Assembly: GCA_021432635.1 (NCBI GenBank)
Contig: MU270020.1
Span: 699,202 to 763,201 of the forward strand
Direction: 5' to 3'
From: Thozetella sp. PMI_491
Lineage: Eukaryota > Ascomycota > Sordariomycetes > Chaetosphaeriales > Chaetosphaeriaceae
Length of the DNA: 64,000 bases
Position 1 is the first letter of the stretch. The number at the start of each line of letters is the position of its first letter. Positions 32,226-43,077 of this stretch are shown in pieces. The position numbers were made by a program, and so were the translations under genes. The notes beneath the pieces were generated by a model, which saw nothing but the letters and a program-made list of their open reading frames with translations, was not told the origin of the DNA and ran no database searches.

Positions 32226-33971
32226 ATGAAGGTTGCTGCACCTTATTCCTTTGGTCTCATGGCCATGGCCGCCACCGGGGTCGCCGGGGCCAGCCTCTCC
32301 GATGTCTGTACTCTCGATTATGTGAAGTCGACGCTGCCAGCGACCGACTTCATCCAAGGCATCCAGGTGTTGGCCGACACCGTGACTGTCAACGCAGTGA
32401 CCAATTACACCGTTTCTAGCACCTCAGGCTATGACTTCTGTAATGTCACCTTCGCTTACACCCACACTGGCCTTTCAGACGACACAGTCAACGTCTGGTA
32501 CTGGCTTCCGAGCCCCGACCAGTTTAAGAACCGGTATCTCGCCACTGGTGGTGGTGGTTTCGCCATCACCTCGGGCGAGAATGGACTCAGCGAAGGTCTT
32601 ACCTATGGCGCCGCCGCCGGCACTACTGATGGCGGGCTCGGGAGCTGGAGCGCACAGTTGACCGACGTCTCCCTCGCGGCTAACGGAACTCTCAACTACC
32701 AGCCCATCTTCATGTTCGCGTACAAGGCCATCCACGAGATGACGGTCCTGGGCAAGCAATTCACCACCCAGTTTTACGGTACCTCGTCCAAGGTCTACTC
32801 GTACTACCATGGATGCTCCGAGGGCGGCCGCGATGGCTTCAGCCAGGTCCAGCGGTATGGCTCTCAGTTTGACGGCGCCGCCATGGGCGCTCCGGCCATG
32901 CGCATGGCGTTCCAGCAAGTCATCCACCTGTTCAGCGCGTTGGTCGAGAAGGAGGCCAACTACTTCCCTTCGTCCTGCGAGATGACGGCCATCACCAGCG
33001 ACGTGATCGCGGCATGCGATCTTCTCGACGGCAGAGCGGATGGGGTGGTCAGCAGGACCGATTTGTGCATGCTCAACTACACCCCGACTAGCGCGGTTGG
33101 CGCGGCCTACTCATGCGCAGCATCGTCGGGCGGTGGAGGTCCCGGGGGACCTCCCGGCGGTGGTTCTGGCGGCAGCACCCCGGAAGCAACTGGTACCGTC
33201 AGCACTGACGCAGCTGCACTTGCTAGCGATATCTGGAAGGGTTTGTTCGATTCTCAGGGCCGTCAGGTCTATGTCTCGTTCCGCCCAACTGCAGACTTCG
33301 GCGACGCTGCCACTACCTACAACAACGTAACTGGTCAATACGAGGCGACGGTCAGCGGCATCGGTGTGCAGTGGGTGAACTACTTCCTGAAGGAGGTGGC
33401 CTCGACCTCGCTATCGCTCGGTAATGTCACCTACGACACTCTGCGCAGTTGGATTTTGGAGGGCATGCAGAAGTACTCGGACACTCTGCAAACAAACTGG
33501 CCGGATCTCTCCGACTTCCAGACGAACGGCGGCAAGATCATCCACTACCACGGCGAGTCGGACCCGAGCATCCCCTCGGGCAGCTCTGTCATCTACCACG
33601 AGGCGGTGCGGAAGACCATGTACCCATCCATGGGCTACAATGAGAGCTTCGCCGCTCTGAATGACTGGTACCGCTTCTACCTGGTGCCAGGCGCGGGCCA
33701 CTGCGGCGCCAGCCAGGACCAGCCCAACGGGCCCTTCCCGACCGACGTTCTAGCCAGTCTGATCGAGTGGGTCGAGAACGGTGTTAACCCGGAGCGGCTG
33801 AACGCGACTGTTAGCGGGGGCAACGTGACTGACGTGGACCAGCAGCTGTGCACTTGGCCGCTGCGGCCGCTGTGGACAAACGACGGCACCACGATGGACT
33901 GTGTGTACGACCAGGCATCTATCAACACCTGGCCGACGACCTTCGATTCCATCCCGGTTCCGGTCTGGTAA
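32226..33971 (+). CDS. Secreted tannase / feruloyl esterase family protein
   Basis: Single-exon gene of 581 residues. Family enzymes hydrolyse ester bonds of gallotannins or of ferulate linked to plant cell-wall arabinoxylan, outside the cell. A signal peptide (SFGLMAMAATGVAGA) ends near residue 22. The family's CS-D-HC triad is visible: GCSEGGRDG (Cys197-Ser198, nucleophile), ESDPSIP (Asp446) and GAGHCGA (His492-Cys493); the two cysteines normally pair to bring Ser and His together. GGGGFAI near residue 113 fits the oxyanion region, and there are many N-glycosylation sites. A Gly/Pro-rich insert (GGGGPGGPPGGGSGGS, about residues 301-316) interrupts the lid region and is not typical. The length otherwise suits the family. 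This is one of the more secure calls in the window. Confidence 0.93.
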   Translation: MKVAAPYSFGLMAMAATGVAGASLSDVCTLDYVKSTLPATDFIQGIQVLADTVTVNAVTNYTVSSTSGYDFCNVTFAYTHTGLSDDTVNVWYWLPSPDQFKNRYLATGGGGFAITSGENGLSEGLTYGAAAGTTDGGLGSWSAQLTDVSLAANGTLNYQPIFMFAYKAIHEMTVLGKQFTTQFYGTSSKVYSYYHGCSEGGRDGFSQVQRYGSQFDGAAMGAPAMRMAFQQVIHLFSALVEKEANYFPSSCEMTAITSDVIAACDLLDGRADGVVSRTDLCMLNYTPTSAVGAAYSCAASSGGGGPGGPPGGGSGGSTPEATGTVSTDAAALASDIWKGLFDSQGRQVYVSFRPTADFGDAATTYNNVTGQYEATVSGIGVQWVNYFLKEVASTSLSLGNVTYDTLRSWILEGMQKYSDTLQTNWPDLSDFQTNGGKIIHYHGESDPSIPSGSSVIYHEAVRKTMYPSMGYNESFAALNDWYRFYLVPGAGHCGASQDQPNGPFPTDVLASLIEWVENGVNPERLNATVSGGNVTDVDQQLCTWPLRPLWTNDGTTMDCVYDQASINTWPTTFDSIPVPVW

Positions 33972-34207
33972 AGAGGGGGCCAGCAGGAAACTGAAGCGGA
34001 CCTGGTGCATGTCTTCAACTACTAGTAATAGTTAGGAGCTAATAAAATTACTTGCTTGCACCTTAAATAACTGCTATCCGTGATCTCCGGTCTTCAATAT
34101 TAGAAGTACATTGACGACGAGGACAGGCTATGGAAGGCAGCTATCAGCTTCCCCTTCGTTAGGTACCTACTTAGCCATTGCGAATAAGCATAAATTGCAA
34201 CCTCTTA

Positions 34208-35012
34208 CTACCCTCTTTTCATAATGGAGCCCAACTTCACGATCTCTGGACCGTCGAGAATCCAGGGCTTACTCGGGGCCTTGCCCTCGCTAGCAAGCTG
34301 TGCCGCCCGCACGGCTGCCCGACCGACAACTTCGGCCTCCTGCCCTAGCCTGTCCTGCAACCCCCCAGAGATAACCCCGAAGCCACGCACGATGGTGTTG
34401 AGGAGCGGGCCTATAGGATGGGGTGTTTCGCGCTGGCCGAGGATTAGGCCGGGCCGTAGGACTACGACGTGGTCGAAGCCGAGTGTCTCGATCGCGACCT
34501 CTACGCCTTTCTTCATCTGCATGTCGGCGAAATAGGCGCCGACCATGCTGCGCGCGCCGGCGCCCGAGATAAAGACAAAGGTCTTGGCACCGGCCGCCTT
34601 GGCTGCCTTTGCGAGTTCGATGTTCACTAGTTAGCCGAGATTGTAAGCAGACACGCAAGATGCTGAGCTAAGATTGCAGTGGGTGTTTGGATTTTGGCGG
34701 GAAGATGGCAGGGATGATCATACAATCGTGGTCAATCTTCCATTTGTTCTTCATGCTACCCGCCTCAGCATGCGTGACGGCCAGTGCGGAGAACACAGCA
34801 TTGGGTGGAGGCTGAATCTCCAACAGGCTGGATGCCCACTTAGAGGTATCGCGGTCGACATACGTAGAGAGCTTAGCGCTTTCAACCTTTGGGGCTCGGC
34901 GGGAGAAGGTGTATACGGTCTTGATCGAGTCCGAGGCGAGTAATGTCGTGAGGATGAACTGACCGGAGTGCCCAGTGCTCCCAAATACAGCTGCTGTGGC
35001 AGGCGATGCCAT
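34208..35012 (-). CDS. FMP52: FMP52-like NAD(P)-binding protein, mitochondrial outer membrane
   Basis: Rossmann-fold protein of 235 residues in two exons (35012-34724, 34626-34208; 97 nt intron GTATGA/TAG). The N-terminus has a nucleotide-binding motif, VFGSTGHSGQFILTTLL, close to the GxTGxxG pattern of the NmrA-like/atypical short-chain family. VDRDTSKW, FSALAVTHAEAGS and FVFISGAGARS follow, then the YFADMQMKKGVE helix carrying the Tyr...Lys pair, and VVLRPGLILGQRE. This order matches yeast Fmp52 and mammalian HTATIP2/TIP30-like proteins. Family knowledge: the yeast protein localises to the mitochondrial outer membrane and its reaction is undefined. The start ATG (MASPATAAV) gives a compact protein of the expected length. 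Confidence 0.85.
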
Positions 35013-35373
35013 CGAGATAGATGAGAGAAAGCAGAACGCTTGTGATAAGACCAGATTCAGATGTGAAGATTCTAGCACTAAACCCGGGTGCGGAGCTATC
35101 GGCGGGAATGCTGGATTTAGGGGGCGGAGCGGAGTGTCGATGTCTCTGTCTCACGCTAGCCAGCCTAGCGAGCGTCACTCTCAAATACCTAACTAGTTTT
35201 AGATGGCCCAGTACCCATCTCTAGCTGAAGGCTATGAGACATTCCTTGCCACAATGCGGAATAGGGGCGTAGTCCGCCGCGCTTGCCAAGTCCGCTCCTG
35301 TTGATGCTGACCCACAAACTCCGTTCATACTCCGCTCGATGCCTGTCTTGCGGATATAGGAGAGCGGACAACT
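35013..35373. other. Intergenic region upstream of FMP52-like gene
   Basis: About 360 bp, holding the FMP52-like promoter and the 3' flank of the next minus-strand gene. No gene is seen. Confidence 0.4.
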
Positions 35374-37162
35374 CTATCCCACAGGCGAGGATTTCACCTG
35401 CGGCTGCATATATGCTCCCAAATCTACCCACGGAATGCCGGGCACAGTCTGGATGCTCAGCATCTGCTCGGCAGCGGCGCACAGCGCCTTGCATTCGACT
35501 GTCTCGTTACGTGTGACCCTCAGCCTTTCGAGAAGCCAGTCTCGATGAATCGGATCTGGGGTCTCGATTGCGGCCATGAAGACGACCCAAATGACCCGTA
35601 CCTGGCGTCGCCTGTCAGTTTCCCACTCAGACCGATAATAGAGCATCTTAACGATCTTGGCCACTGCCTCTTCGTGCAGCGTCTCCTGCGGCCCTGGAGC
35701 CCCTAGCACGCGGCGGTGGAAGAGGATGCAGGCCCAGTAGGAGGCGCATACGCCGGTGATGCTGTCGATGTCGGCGGACCACGGGACAGCGGCGGTTTCG
35801 TCCGCGAGCAGCAGGACATCGGAGTACGTCTAATCGTGCTATTAGAGTATATCGGCGCGCGTCCACGCATCGAACTCACCTCGCCAAGATGTAGCAGTTG
35901 GTCCAGCAAGGACTCCGCAGTAGTGCCGTCACTCAGATGAGGCCCACCACTGGTCCTCAAGGCCCAGATGTGGTACCTCAGAGCTAATATTTGGTGCCCA
36001 AACTCCAAGGGCCTGTGTAATGCCATGTCGGTAAGGAGCTGACCTTGGGGGTATTTATCTCCCCATATCCTGCCTCTACCGAGCCGAGCGAGACTGGACA
36101 CACGAGCCAGCTGCAGATTTGGGTTATCAGAGCCGTTCAGAAGCTCCAAGAGCGACTGTGTCGCCCCATTGCTCGTCCCGGAAATATCAGCGTGTCTGGA
36201 TCGTGTCAGCTGTGCCGAGTGTATAAATCTTCGGTCGGGGTTACGGACAAGAGCCATAAGATGAGTTGACAGGACAAATACACACTCGCCTCTGCCCTGG
36301 TATTCCTTGGGACTAGGGACAGCTTAGCATCACCCTCCTGGCCATGGAAGACCGGGTGCTTGCTGACCAAGGCCCAGAGACCCCTCAGATGCGCCATGGC
36401 ACGGTCAGCGGTGTTCGAGAAGTGGATCTCATAGTTAACCATGAAGAAGATTGTTGCTATCAGTGCCTCCACACTCTCGCCGCCTCCCCCGGTTTCCTCG
36501 CCTAGCAAGGAGTCGCTCAGATGTTTGAGCGCCAGATTGTAGTGCTGGAGGCCTGAATCCATAGCTTCCTGTGCTGCCCGTGCACCCATTCCTAGGCCTT
36601 TCCGATGCATCTCGCTAGCGGACATGGCAAGCATCATGCGTGTTACGCCGATGCTGGAAGGCGCCAGTTCCCGCACTAGATACTGCATGAGACTCCAGTT
36701 TCCGCCATTATATATGCAGTATAGGGTCGTCGATGGGAAATATTCGAGGAAGCGCCTGTCTCGTGCCGCTATCGTCATCGAATTTGCGAGCTCAAGCTGT
36801 TGGTCTTTAGGCGACAGGCCAATCGAAACCTGGCGTGCATTCTGGAATTGCAATCCCGTATCCGACCTGGCTCGTGGCTCTAGGAGCGGCAGTCTAGTTT
36901 TGTTGTTCTTGTCCTTCGACCGGGTCGGACTGGCTGCATTCTTACTAGGACAAGACACTGGCCAGTCGCACGAGAAATGATCGGCGGTGCATCGCTTGCA
37001 GATGGGGTGTGTCTCGTCGCACTTCAGCTTTCTTTTCCGGCAGGTAAAGCAGCCTACCGTCCGCGTGGCCGCGTCAGAATACTACCGCAGCCATCAGCAT
37101 GGGCAGATTAGCCTGGAGCACTCACCATTTTTAGACCGTGTCGCTCGCTGCGCTGCCGCCAT
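35374..37162 (-). CDS. Zn2Cys6 transcription factor
   Basis: Nuclear regulator of 530 residues in four exons: 37162-37126, 37053-36284, 36209-35880, 35829-35374. The first exon is only 37 nt (MAAAQRATRSKN plus one base). The zinc cluster is CFTCRKRKLKC...CKRCTADHFSC (Cys14, 17, 24, 31, 34, 41), one residue after the intron 1 junction. The rest matches the fungal_trans_2 / DUF3468 class: LEYFPSTTLYCIYNG, SSIGVTRMMLAMSASEMH, LIATIFFMVNYEIHF, and ASYWACILFHRRVL in exon 4. Intron 2 (36210-36283, GTGTAT/CAG) is the least certain junction, because an alternative 35 nt intron is possible there. It is adjacent to and co-oriented with an FAD-monooxygenase and a second regulator, so it may control that tailoring gene; this is inference. 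Confidence 0.82.
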
Positions 37163-37708
37163 GATGCCATGAGGTAGCCATTCAGCCAAGACATCCAGAG
37201 GTGCGAAGAAAGCGCAGGCAGAGAGGTACGGGTGTGGCAGAGGCAAGGCGTGTGGGGTATTATCACGGCGCACTATGCTTACCTCGTAAGTTGGGGTCCG
37301 ATTTGAGCAAACACCAGCCTGGTTAGCTGCACGAGAGCGGCCCTGAAGCCGAAGAGCAGACGGGTGGCCCAGGCAATAGACACCAGGCTGTGACGTCTTT
37401 CCTTGAAGAACAGTTTTAGCGCGTCTCTGGCTTTAATTTCCATAAAGTAATGTAGTATACAGCACTGCCGCAGAGGGGGCGAAAGGGACCGCTATGCTGT
37501 ATTAGGATATACGAGCTACGAGATGTAAGCCCTAAAATACGAAATGAGCCGAGATACAACCTGAATTCCCCACTTCTATAAGTTAGCCCTAGGTATAGCA
37601 GATAGCCCACCTAGCACCCAAACTCTTGTCTCTGTAGAGGTCTGCACGTGGTGTAGTCGCGAGGCATGTACCCGATGGCAATGACGTGGCGGGCTTGCTT
37701 GGGCTCCC
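37163..37708. other. Intergenic region
   Basis: About 550 bp between the regulator's start and the monooxygenase 3' end, partly AT-rich around 37430-37610. Only short frames without domain character are present. Confidence 0.4.
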
Positions 37709-39448
37709 TCAAGACCAATCGCCCTCGAATTGGAGCTTCTGCCCTTTGCGGATAGTGTCAAACATTTCCTGGATGGACCAGGGCCGGTACGTGTAACCCG
37801 GGGGGATGTTGGTGCTCTGGAAGTCGGCGCCGGAGACGAGATGGTGGAGTACCTTGCCATAGTTGGCATATGCGTATTCCTCGGGGTTGTGGCTAAAGCA
37901 CCACATGCCGACGGTGCTCTTAAACGAGTCTCCCTTTGGGTCGATGACGTCGAAGTCGGTGTTGTTCTGGCGCTGGTGGTTGATAAACCCGATGAGCTGG
38001 ACACAGGCGACGCGCTGGAATCTGAGGGCCGGGCTAATCAGCATGCTCTGGCTCATTCTCTAGTTCATTCTTCCTAAGAGGATATGGGCACTCACCGGAG
38101 CTTGTTGTGGATCTTAGTGGCCCGTGAGATATTGCTCTTGCCGCCGATCTGGAGGCACGTAGCCAGCGATATGGCGTCCTCCATCGCTTGGTTGGCCCCA
38201 TTGCCAGAGGATGGTAGGAACGTGTGGGCGCTGTCTCCGACCTGTACCACCCGGCCGAGCGGGGAAACCCATGCCTCGCGCGGATCACGCCACATGATCT
38301 CCCAGTCCACGAGGCCGTCCTTGGGCGTCTTGGAGATCAGCCTAGTTGCAATCTCTGGGAAGTCCGGGATCTGGGACGTGATCTCAAAGACCTTGGTCAC
38401 GTCGACAGTCTGGCTCCAGGACTCCATACCGGTGCCCATATCCTAGCCCCAAAGGATCAGCTTCCGCCACGACTGCAGTTTAGCATAAACCTACCTTGTG
38501 CATCATGCCCCAGCTCATGATGTCGTTGCATCGTTGCACAGTGAAATGAAGATCCTTCCTGTGAGCAAGTAAGATCAGCATTCGTCTCGCCGGGGATACC
38601 TCGCAGCAGAATATAAGTAGACGCACCCTCCCCACATCTCGATCTGCGGTCGCCATCCCTGAAGCAGAGGCCACCGCTCTGCGATATCCGGATCAGAAGT
38701 GGCGAGCTCAATGGGAAATGCTGTTCGGAATATGGAGAAGCCACTGGGGTAAGCACGAATATCGTGGCCGTTGACGAGCTTGTTGCTCTTGGTGCCAACG
38801 CCGTCCGCCGCGACTACAAGGTCAGCGATAATCCTAGCGCCGTTGTCCAGTAGGACCCCGGCTGTCTGAGTCTCGGCGTCCTCAAAGTAGTCCACAACGC
38901 GCTTCCCAAAGCTAACGTCCACACCGATCTTCTGAGCCTGCGCTAAGAGCGCTGCCACAAACTTGGGCCGGTTCTGGCGGTGCAGCGGGATGATCTTTTC
39001 TGTTCCGTCCGGAAGCGTGAATTTCGTGGGCGGGATCGGGGGTCCCTCGGGCTCGGTGACGCGCTCACCGGTGATCTTGAAGTATGACATCCAGACTTGG
39101 TAGTTCACCTTCTCAAGCTCGGCTCCTAGTTCTGGAAAGTACTGGTAGAAGTGGCGGATGTTGTTGGGACCAATGCTGAAAAAATCCCCTGGGTGCTAGG
39201 GTTAGATATAGCCAGCAGTATATGTATACATATCCCAGAGGCAGCCTACCTGCCGTACTTGGGCCTGGAGCGCGCTCGATGACACGGACATCATGACCCT
39301 TCCGTCGGCACTCAAGGGCTGTCATCAAGCCCCCAACGCCGGCACCTACGACGAGGACGGAGATACCAGTGGGAGGATGGAACTTGATATCTTGGGGGGC
39401 CGAGGTAGACTGCATGCTGTCTAGGCCCAGTTGCTTGTGGAAAGACAT
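37709..39448 (-). CDS. FAD-dependent monooxygenase (salicylate hydroxylase-like)
   Basis: Group A flavoprotein hydroxylase, using NAD(P)H and oxygen to hydroxylate or epoxidise an aromatic or terpenoid substrate. Five exons (39448-39250, 39188-38627, 38558-38495, 38442-38096, 38021-37709) give 494 residues; introns are 52-74 nt, GT-AG, frame preserved. The FAD-binding motif is VLVVGAGVGGLMTALE (GxGxxG, residues 35-40) ending in the Glu of VIER. The DG motif is VVAADGVGTKSN, and the GD motif is GDSAHTFLPSSGNGANQAMEDA, split here only for brevity. APGPSTAGDFFSIGPN is formed across intron 1. Start: ATG giving MSFHKQL; a second ATG 30 nt downstream (MQSTSAP) is also possible. No PKS or NRPS core lies nearby, so its substrate is unknown. 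TATATAA at 39560-39566 lies ~110 bp upstream. Confidence 0.9.
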
Positions 39449-40235
39449 GACGGGCACTGTGGAAAGAGCGTGTTTATGTCGACGCGAATGTGAATGCAAA
39501 GGGGTTGTTCTGCGTTGCGCTTCTACCGAGAGAGAAAATAATTTGGCAAGCTCGTCGGCTTATATACATATGCCAACCCTAGTCTCTTTCCATCGTAGAC
39601 TCTGATCTACGCAACGTGCATAGGCGCTGAATCTTTACTAGACCATTGTCTAGAAGCCCTGTTCAAGGTCGCCATTTCACGCATCTTGCCGATTGGCCCT
39701 CCCGCCAGCGTCTTCGACTGCTTCTCACACAGAATGGGCCAGTGGAGTTCAGCTTAGCGGGTGCGCCAATCGGCGGACACGCCTCGCACGAGAGTACCAA
39801 TGAGACGCAAACGTTCGCTTAACCTTCCCCATGTCGTAACGTGGCGCAGGCGGCCCTCCCCCCAACGGGATACCGGCGGAGTCAGTCTGACAACTTCAGA
39901 TGATGCATCTGAATACAAGGAATACCAGGAGTGCTTTGCTAGGAGCCGGGGTTTGCTGATGCCGACCTACCGCTGTATCTACCCGTCTTTTTTTCGGGAT
40001 TCAAGACCTCGGGCCGGCGCAATGTTTCCAATCCCGTCAACCCGGCCATACGGCCTGCCCGAGCGCCGCGTGGAGCGTCGGATCAGGGAGGGAAAAGATG
40101 CGGCGAAATCTTCATGTATAGCCACTCTGGTAAATGCCTGTTTTGGCACTATGGATATAATAATACAATGATACACCTTTGCCGACTCGGCTCGCGGATA
40201 CTGCTTTTGCCCGCTCGCTCGCCCCAGGAGGCTGC
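39449..40235. other. Intergenic region, monooxygenase promoter
   Basis: About 790 bp between two minus-strand genes, with a TATATAA element (minus strand) at 39560-39566 serving the monooxygenase. A plus-strand frame at 39761-40171 has low-complexity Arg/Pro composition and is not called. Confidence 0.4.
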
Positions 40236-42175
40236 CTAGCCGTACCGCGACATCCACCGCTTCTTATCCCGTTCGATATCGTCCGCAGGAAGACGGCAGT
40301 CACCAACCTAGAACCAAGAAGAGAACGTTAGCATTCCTGTTCCGGATTTCCGCAGCATAGGTTCGGAGGGTTACTCACGCCTAGGAGCGCTTCCGCTTGC
40401 GCAATGCCGCCCTCGTCAGCCATGCTTCGGAGCCGGCTGCGGATATACTTGCGTTGGTCATCATTCGCAAACTCGCTGGCGATTCCCGAGCAGAAGACGG
40501 ACATGACGGCGATGGCACGCATGGGAGGCGGTGACGAGAGCTTCTGGCTCGGGGCCACCGGCCTGAAGGCCCTTGTCGAGTAGTTAACCATGGCGACCAG
40601 GGATTGCACGGCCGATCGTGCCATCTCCTGGGCCGTTTCATACTCCACGGTTGTGTCGTAGTTGGTGTAGTTGCATAGAAAGACGAGGCAACGGAACACG
40701 TGGTTGAGAAGCATCAGGCAGGCTCCTTGGCACGTGACGTGGAAGGTTGCGTTCCAGTGATTCTCAAACGTATACATCTTGGACCCCGGGAAGTCGTCGG
40801 ACGCGTTGATGGGAATTGGGCAGAACGCGGGCGGACACTGCGTGGATAAGAGCTGGAATCGCTTGGCGCCTTCCATCGTCTGCTCAAACAGAGAAGCCAC
40901 CTTCTCCCGCATTACCGACGCGCTCATCTGGCCGCACCGGCCGTCGAATAGCATTTGGATTTCTTTTCGGAGATGCAACTGGGTGTTGATCATGAAACCC
41001 AGGGTGCCCATCCTATCTCCGTAGCATGCCTTTGCGAACGGGATGGAGTCCAATACCATGTCTATACTGGCGCCCGGAAGCGATTCGAGCATGAGCTGCC
41101 GGCGATTAGCATCTCGATTTGCCTGATAGCAAAAGACGACCTCTTACAAATCGGGATCTGGCCATGATCACCATCTCCAAGCCCTCTGGTGTTTCCAACT
41201 GCGATGGACCGCGGATCCTCACCAACTCCATGGCTCCGCGCGCATGCGCTTCGTACACGTCTAGCTTCTTGGTAGGACAAGCGAGAATCTAATCGCTGGA
41301 TGTCAGTCTCGGCTCTCTGCGCACCAGTGGAGAGCGGCGGCAAACCTCGTAGAGGGATAGCAGGAGAGTTGCGGCCAGCGTCTGTGATTTTGACGCCCTC
41401 TTTCGATCCGCCACCGCCGACCGCAGCGCTCCGACTGCTTTGATATAGTATGACTGCGCCAACGCGCGCACTTTTCGGTAACTAGGTTGTGTAGAAAGGG
41501 TAGCTAGAGAAGCGGCCTGGAATGCCGGGGCAAAGCAATCGTCCATGGTCTCTTCTGTGATGATTTTGTGCACAAATGTGTACGAGCCCCTCTGCGTTTG
41601 GTCTGTTGGTATCATGACGTGCGAGGCAAGGAAAAAGCTCGTTGCCTGGTTTCCCAGAGGGATATCAATCGATACGGGAACACTCGGTGGTTCAGCAGAT
41701 TTGGAGAGTCGCCGTGGGGTTTCGATACTGGGAGACCGTCGCATCTCCTCTTGTTTACAGACGGGCCCGAAGACGCTCTTCGGGCTAGAAGTCACACTCT
41801 CACCAACATCTTCGTCGGTAGGGCTTGTTGTCTCATCCACCGGGCGATTTTTCGACGCACGCTTTATCGTGAGCATGGTCTCATCACGGAACCGAAAATT
41901 GAGATCCCGATATCCAGGGCATTCGCGCCCGATCTTTCTGCATTTAAAACATCCCGGCTTGTTTTCATCGCACTGGATGCAAAGTATTTCGTCAGTCATG
42001 TGCCTAGAAGCGCAAAAGACAAGACTCGTGCGACAAGGCGCGAGGAGTGGAAGGCTACGAACCCTGACTCTTCTCGCTCGGCAGAGGTAGCACCCCGCTG
42101 GGAGGTGGTTAGCTGCAGCTCGACAGAAGGGAGTAAAAGGTCACACTCACGTGAAGGCTTCCCAGTGTTCACCAT
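40236..42175 (-). CDS. Zn2Cys6 transcription factor, small split zinc-cluster exons
   Basis: Regulator of 538 residues in six exons: 42175-42151, 42097-42063, 41972-41346, 41288-41148, 41095-40379, 40307-40236. Introns of 52-90 nt have GT-AG borders and the frame closes. The first two exons are only 25 and 35 nt, and the zinc cluster is assembled across the second junction: CYLCRARRVR from exon 2, then C and DENKPGCFKCRKIGREC from exon 3 (Cys11, 14, 21, 28, 31, 38), followed by PGYRD. This is the classic fungal arrangement GC.TCR.R..KCDE..P.C..C...G..C.GY. The long C-terminal part matches the fungal_trans_2 class (HEHARG-like EAHARGAMELVRIRGP). The last exon ends DDIERDKKRWMSRYG, a typical terminus. 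It probably acts with the neighbouring monooxygenase and regulator; inference. Confidence 0.87.
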
Positions 42176-43077
42176 TTTGGATTGTGGTCGCAGCGAATTT
42201 TGGCCAAGACAGGAAGCTGTTGGTCAGATAGTTAATAGCTTGTGCAAGGTCGTCATGCGAAAAGTCATCGAACCATGTGTTCAGAAGACTGGACGAGCAA
42301 CTCGCCCGGGGGTAGGCTGTTGGCCATTAAAAGGCTTAACAAAAACTGGCTTGCGTCTCCTGGAAGCAACCGCTGCCGTGGGGCGAGGCAAGTCCTGACG
42401 TGAAACTCGCAGGGCGAAGGCGGTTGTTTAGCCACGTTCCACCAATGCAAACATCAGACGGCACTGACAAGAAGAAGGCTCCAGACCGTGCACGTCACAT
42501 GTAACGAATACGCTTGATCTCGGTACTTTAGGACACTTCCGGGCAGTCTCTAGTCTTGCTCTTGTCGATGCGCTCGGGCGCCCCGGTGGATTGGTGACGG
42601 TCCTGACTCGCCCCAAGGCAGATCTGGGTGACGCTAAGCCACCCGCGTAGAAGACAGATCCGGTTTGCGCGCCGGGTGACTAGGCGCTTATACAAGAAAG
42701 CCTAAGGTGAACCTAAGTCGTATTGGCCCATCGAGGCTCTGTGCCCAGAGAGAGCGCACCAGAGATGCCTCAACTCATGATGATCGTGGCGATGCTCAAG
42801 GGGCTCGGGAACCCCGGATCACGTCGCCAATTGTTATGCATTAGAGACTCTGGGCCTGCGTTATCGCAGCCGCCTCTTGATCTAGGGGTCATTGTGACCG
42901 TACGCAGAGACGAAAAGCAAAACAAGGGGGCACTATGTGGGATCGCCAGCTCCAATCGATCAGTAGGTATGATTCTCGGTGGGGTTGGGTCGGCGATTGC
43001 TCCCTAGAGGGACGAAAAGTTTCGTCAAGCACACAACGCCGCTGTCTCAAAAGCAAAAGCTATGTCTCCGGGCCATG
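42176..43077. other. Intergenic region
   Basis: About 900 bp, the regulator's promoter plus the 3' flank of the next methyltransferase. Short plus-strand frames near 42723-43120 show no domain character. No RNA gene was recognised. Confidence 0.4.

Noticed and set aside
38058-38095. 38 nt intron in the FAD-monooxygenase
   Set aside because: It would keep the frame, but the 74 nt version ending at 38022 has a better acceptor and joins KLR to FQRVACVQ as in the family.
39761-40171. 136-codon plus-strand frame
   Set aside because: Arg/Pro-rich composition, partly overlaps the 3' end flank of the regulator; no domain.
41545-42398. Two long plus-strand frames (181 and 276 codons)
   Set aside because: They overlap the Zn2Cys6 regulator antisense, while the minus strand has the zinc cluster and consistent splice sites.
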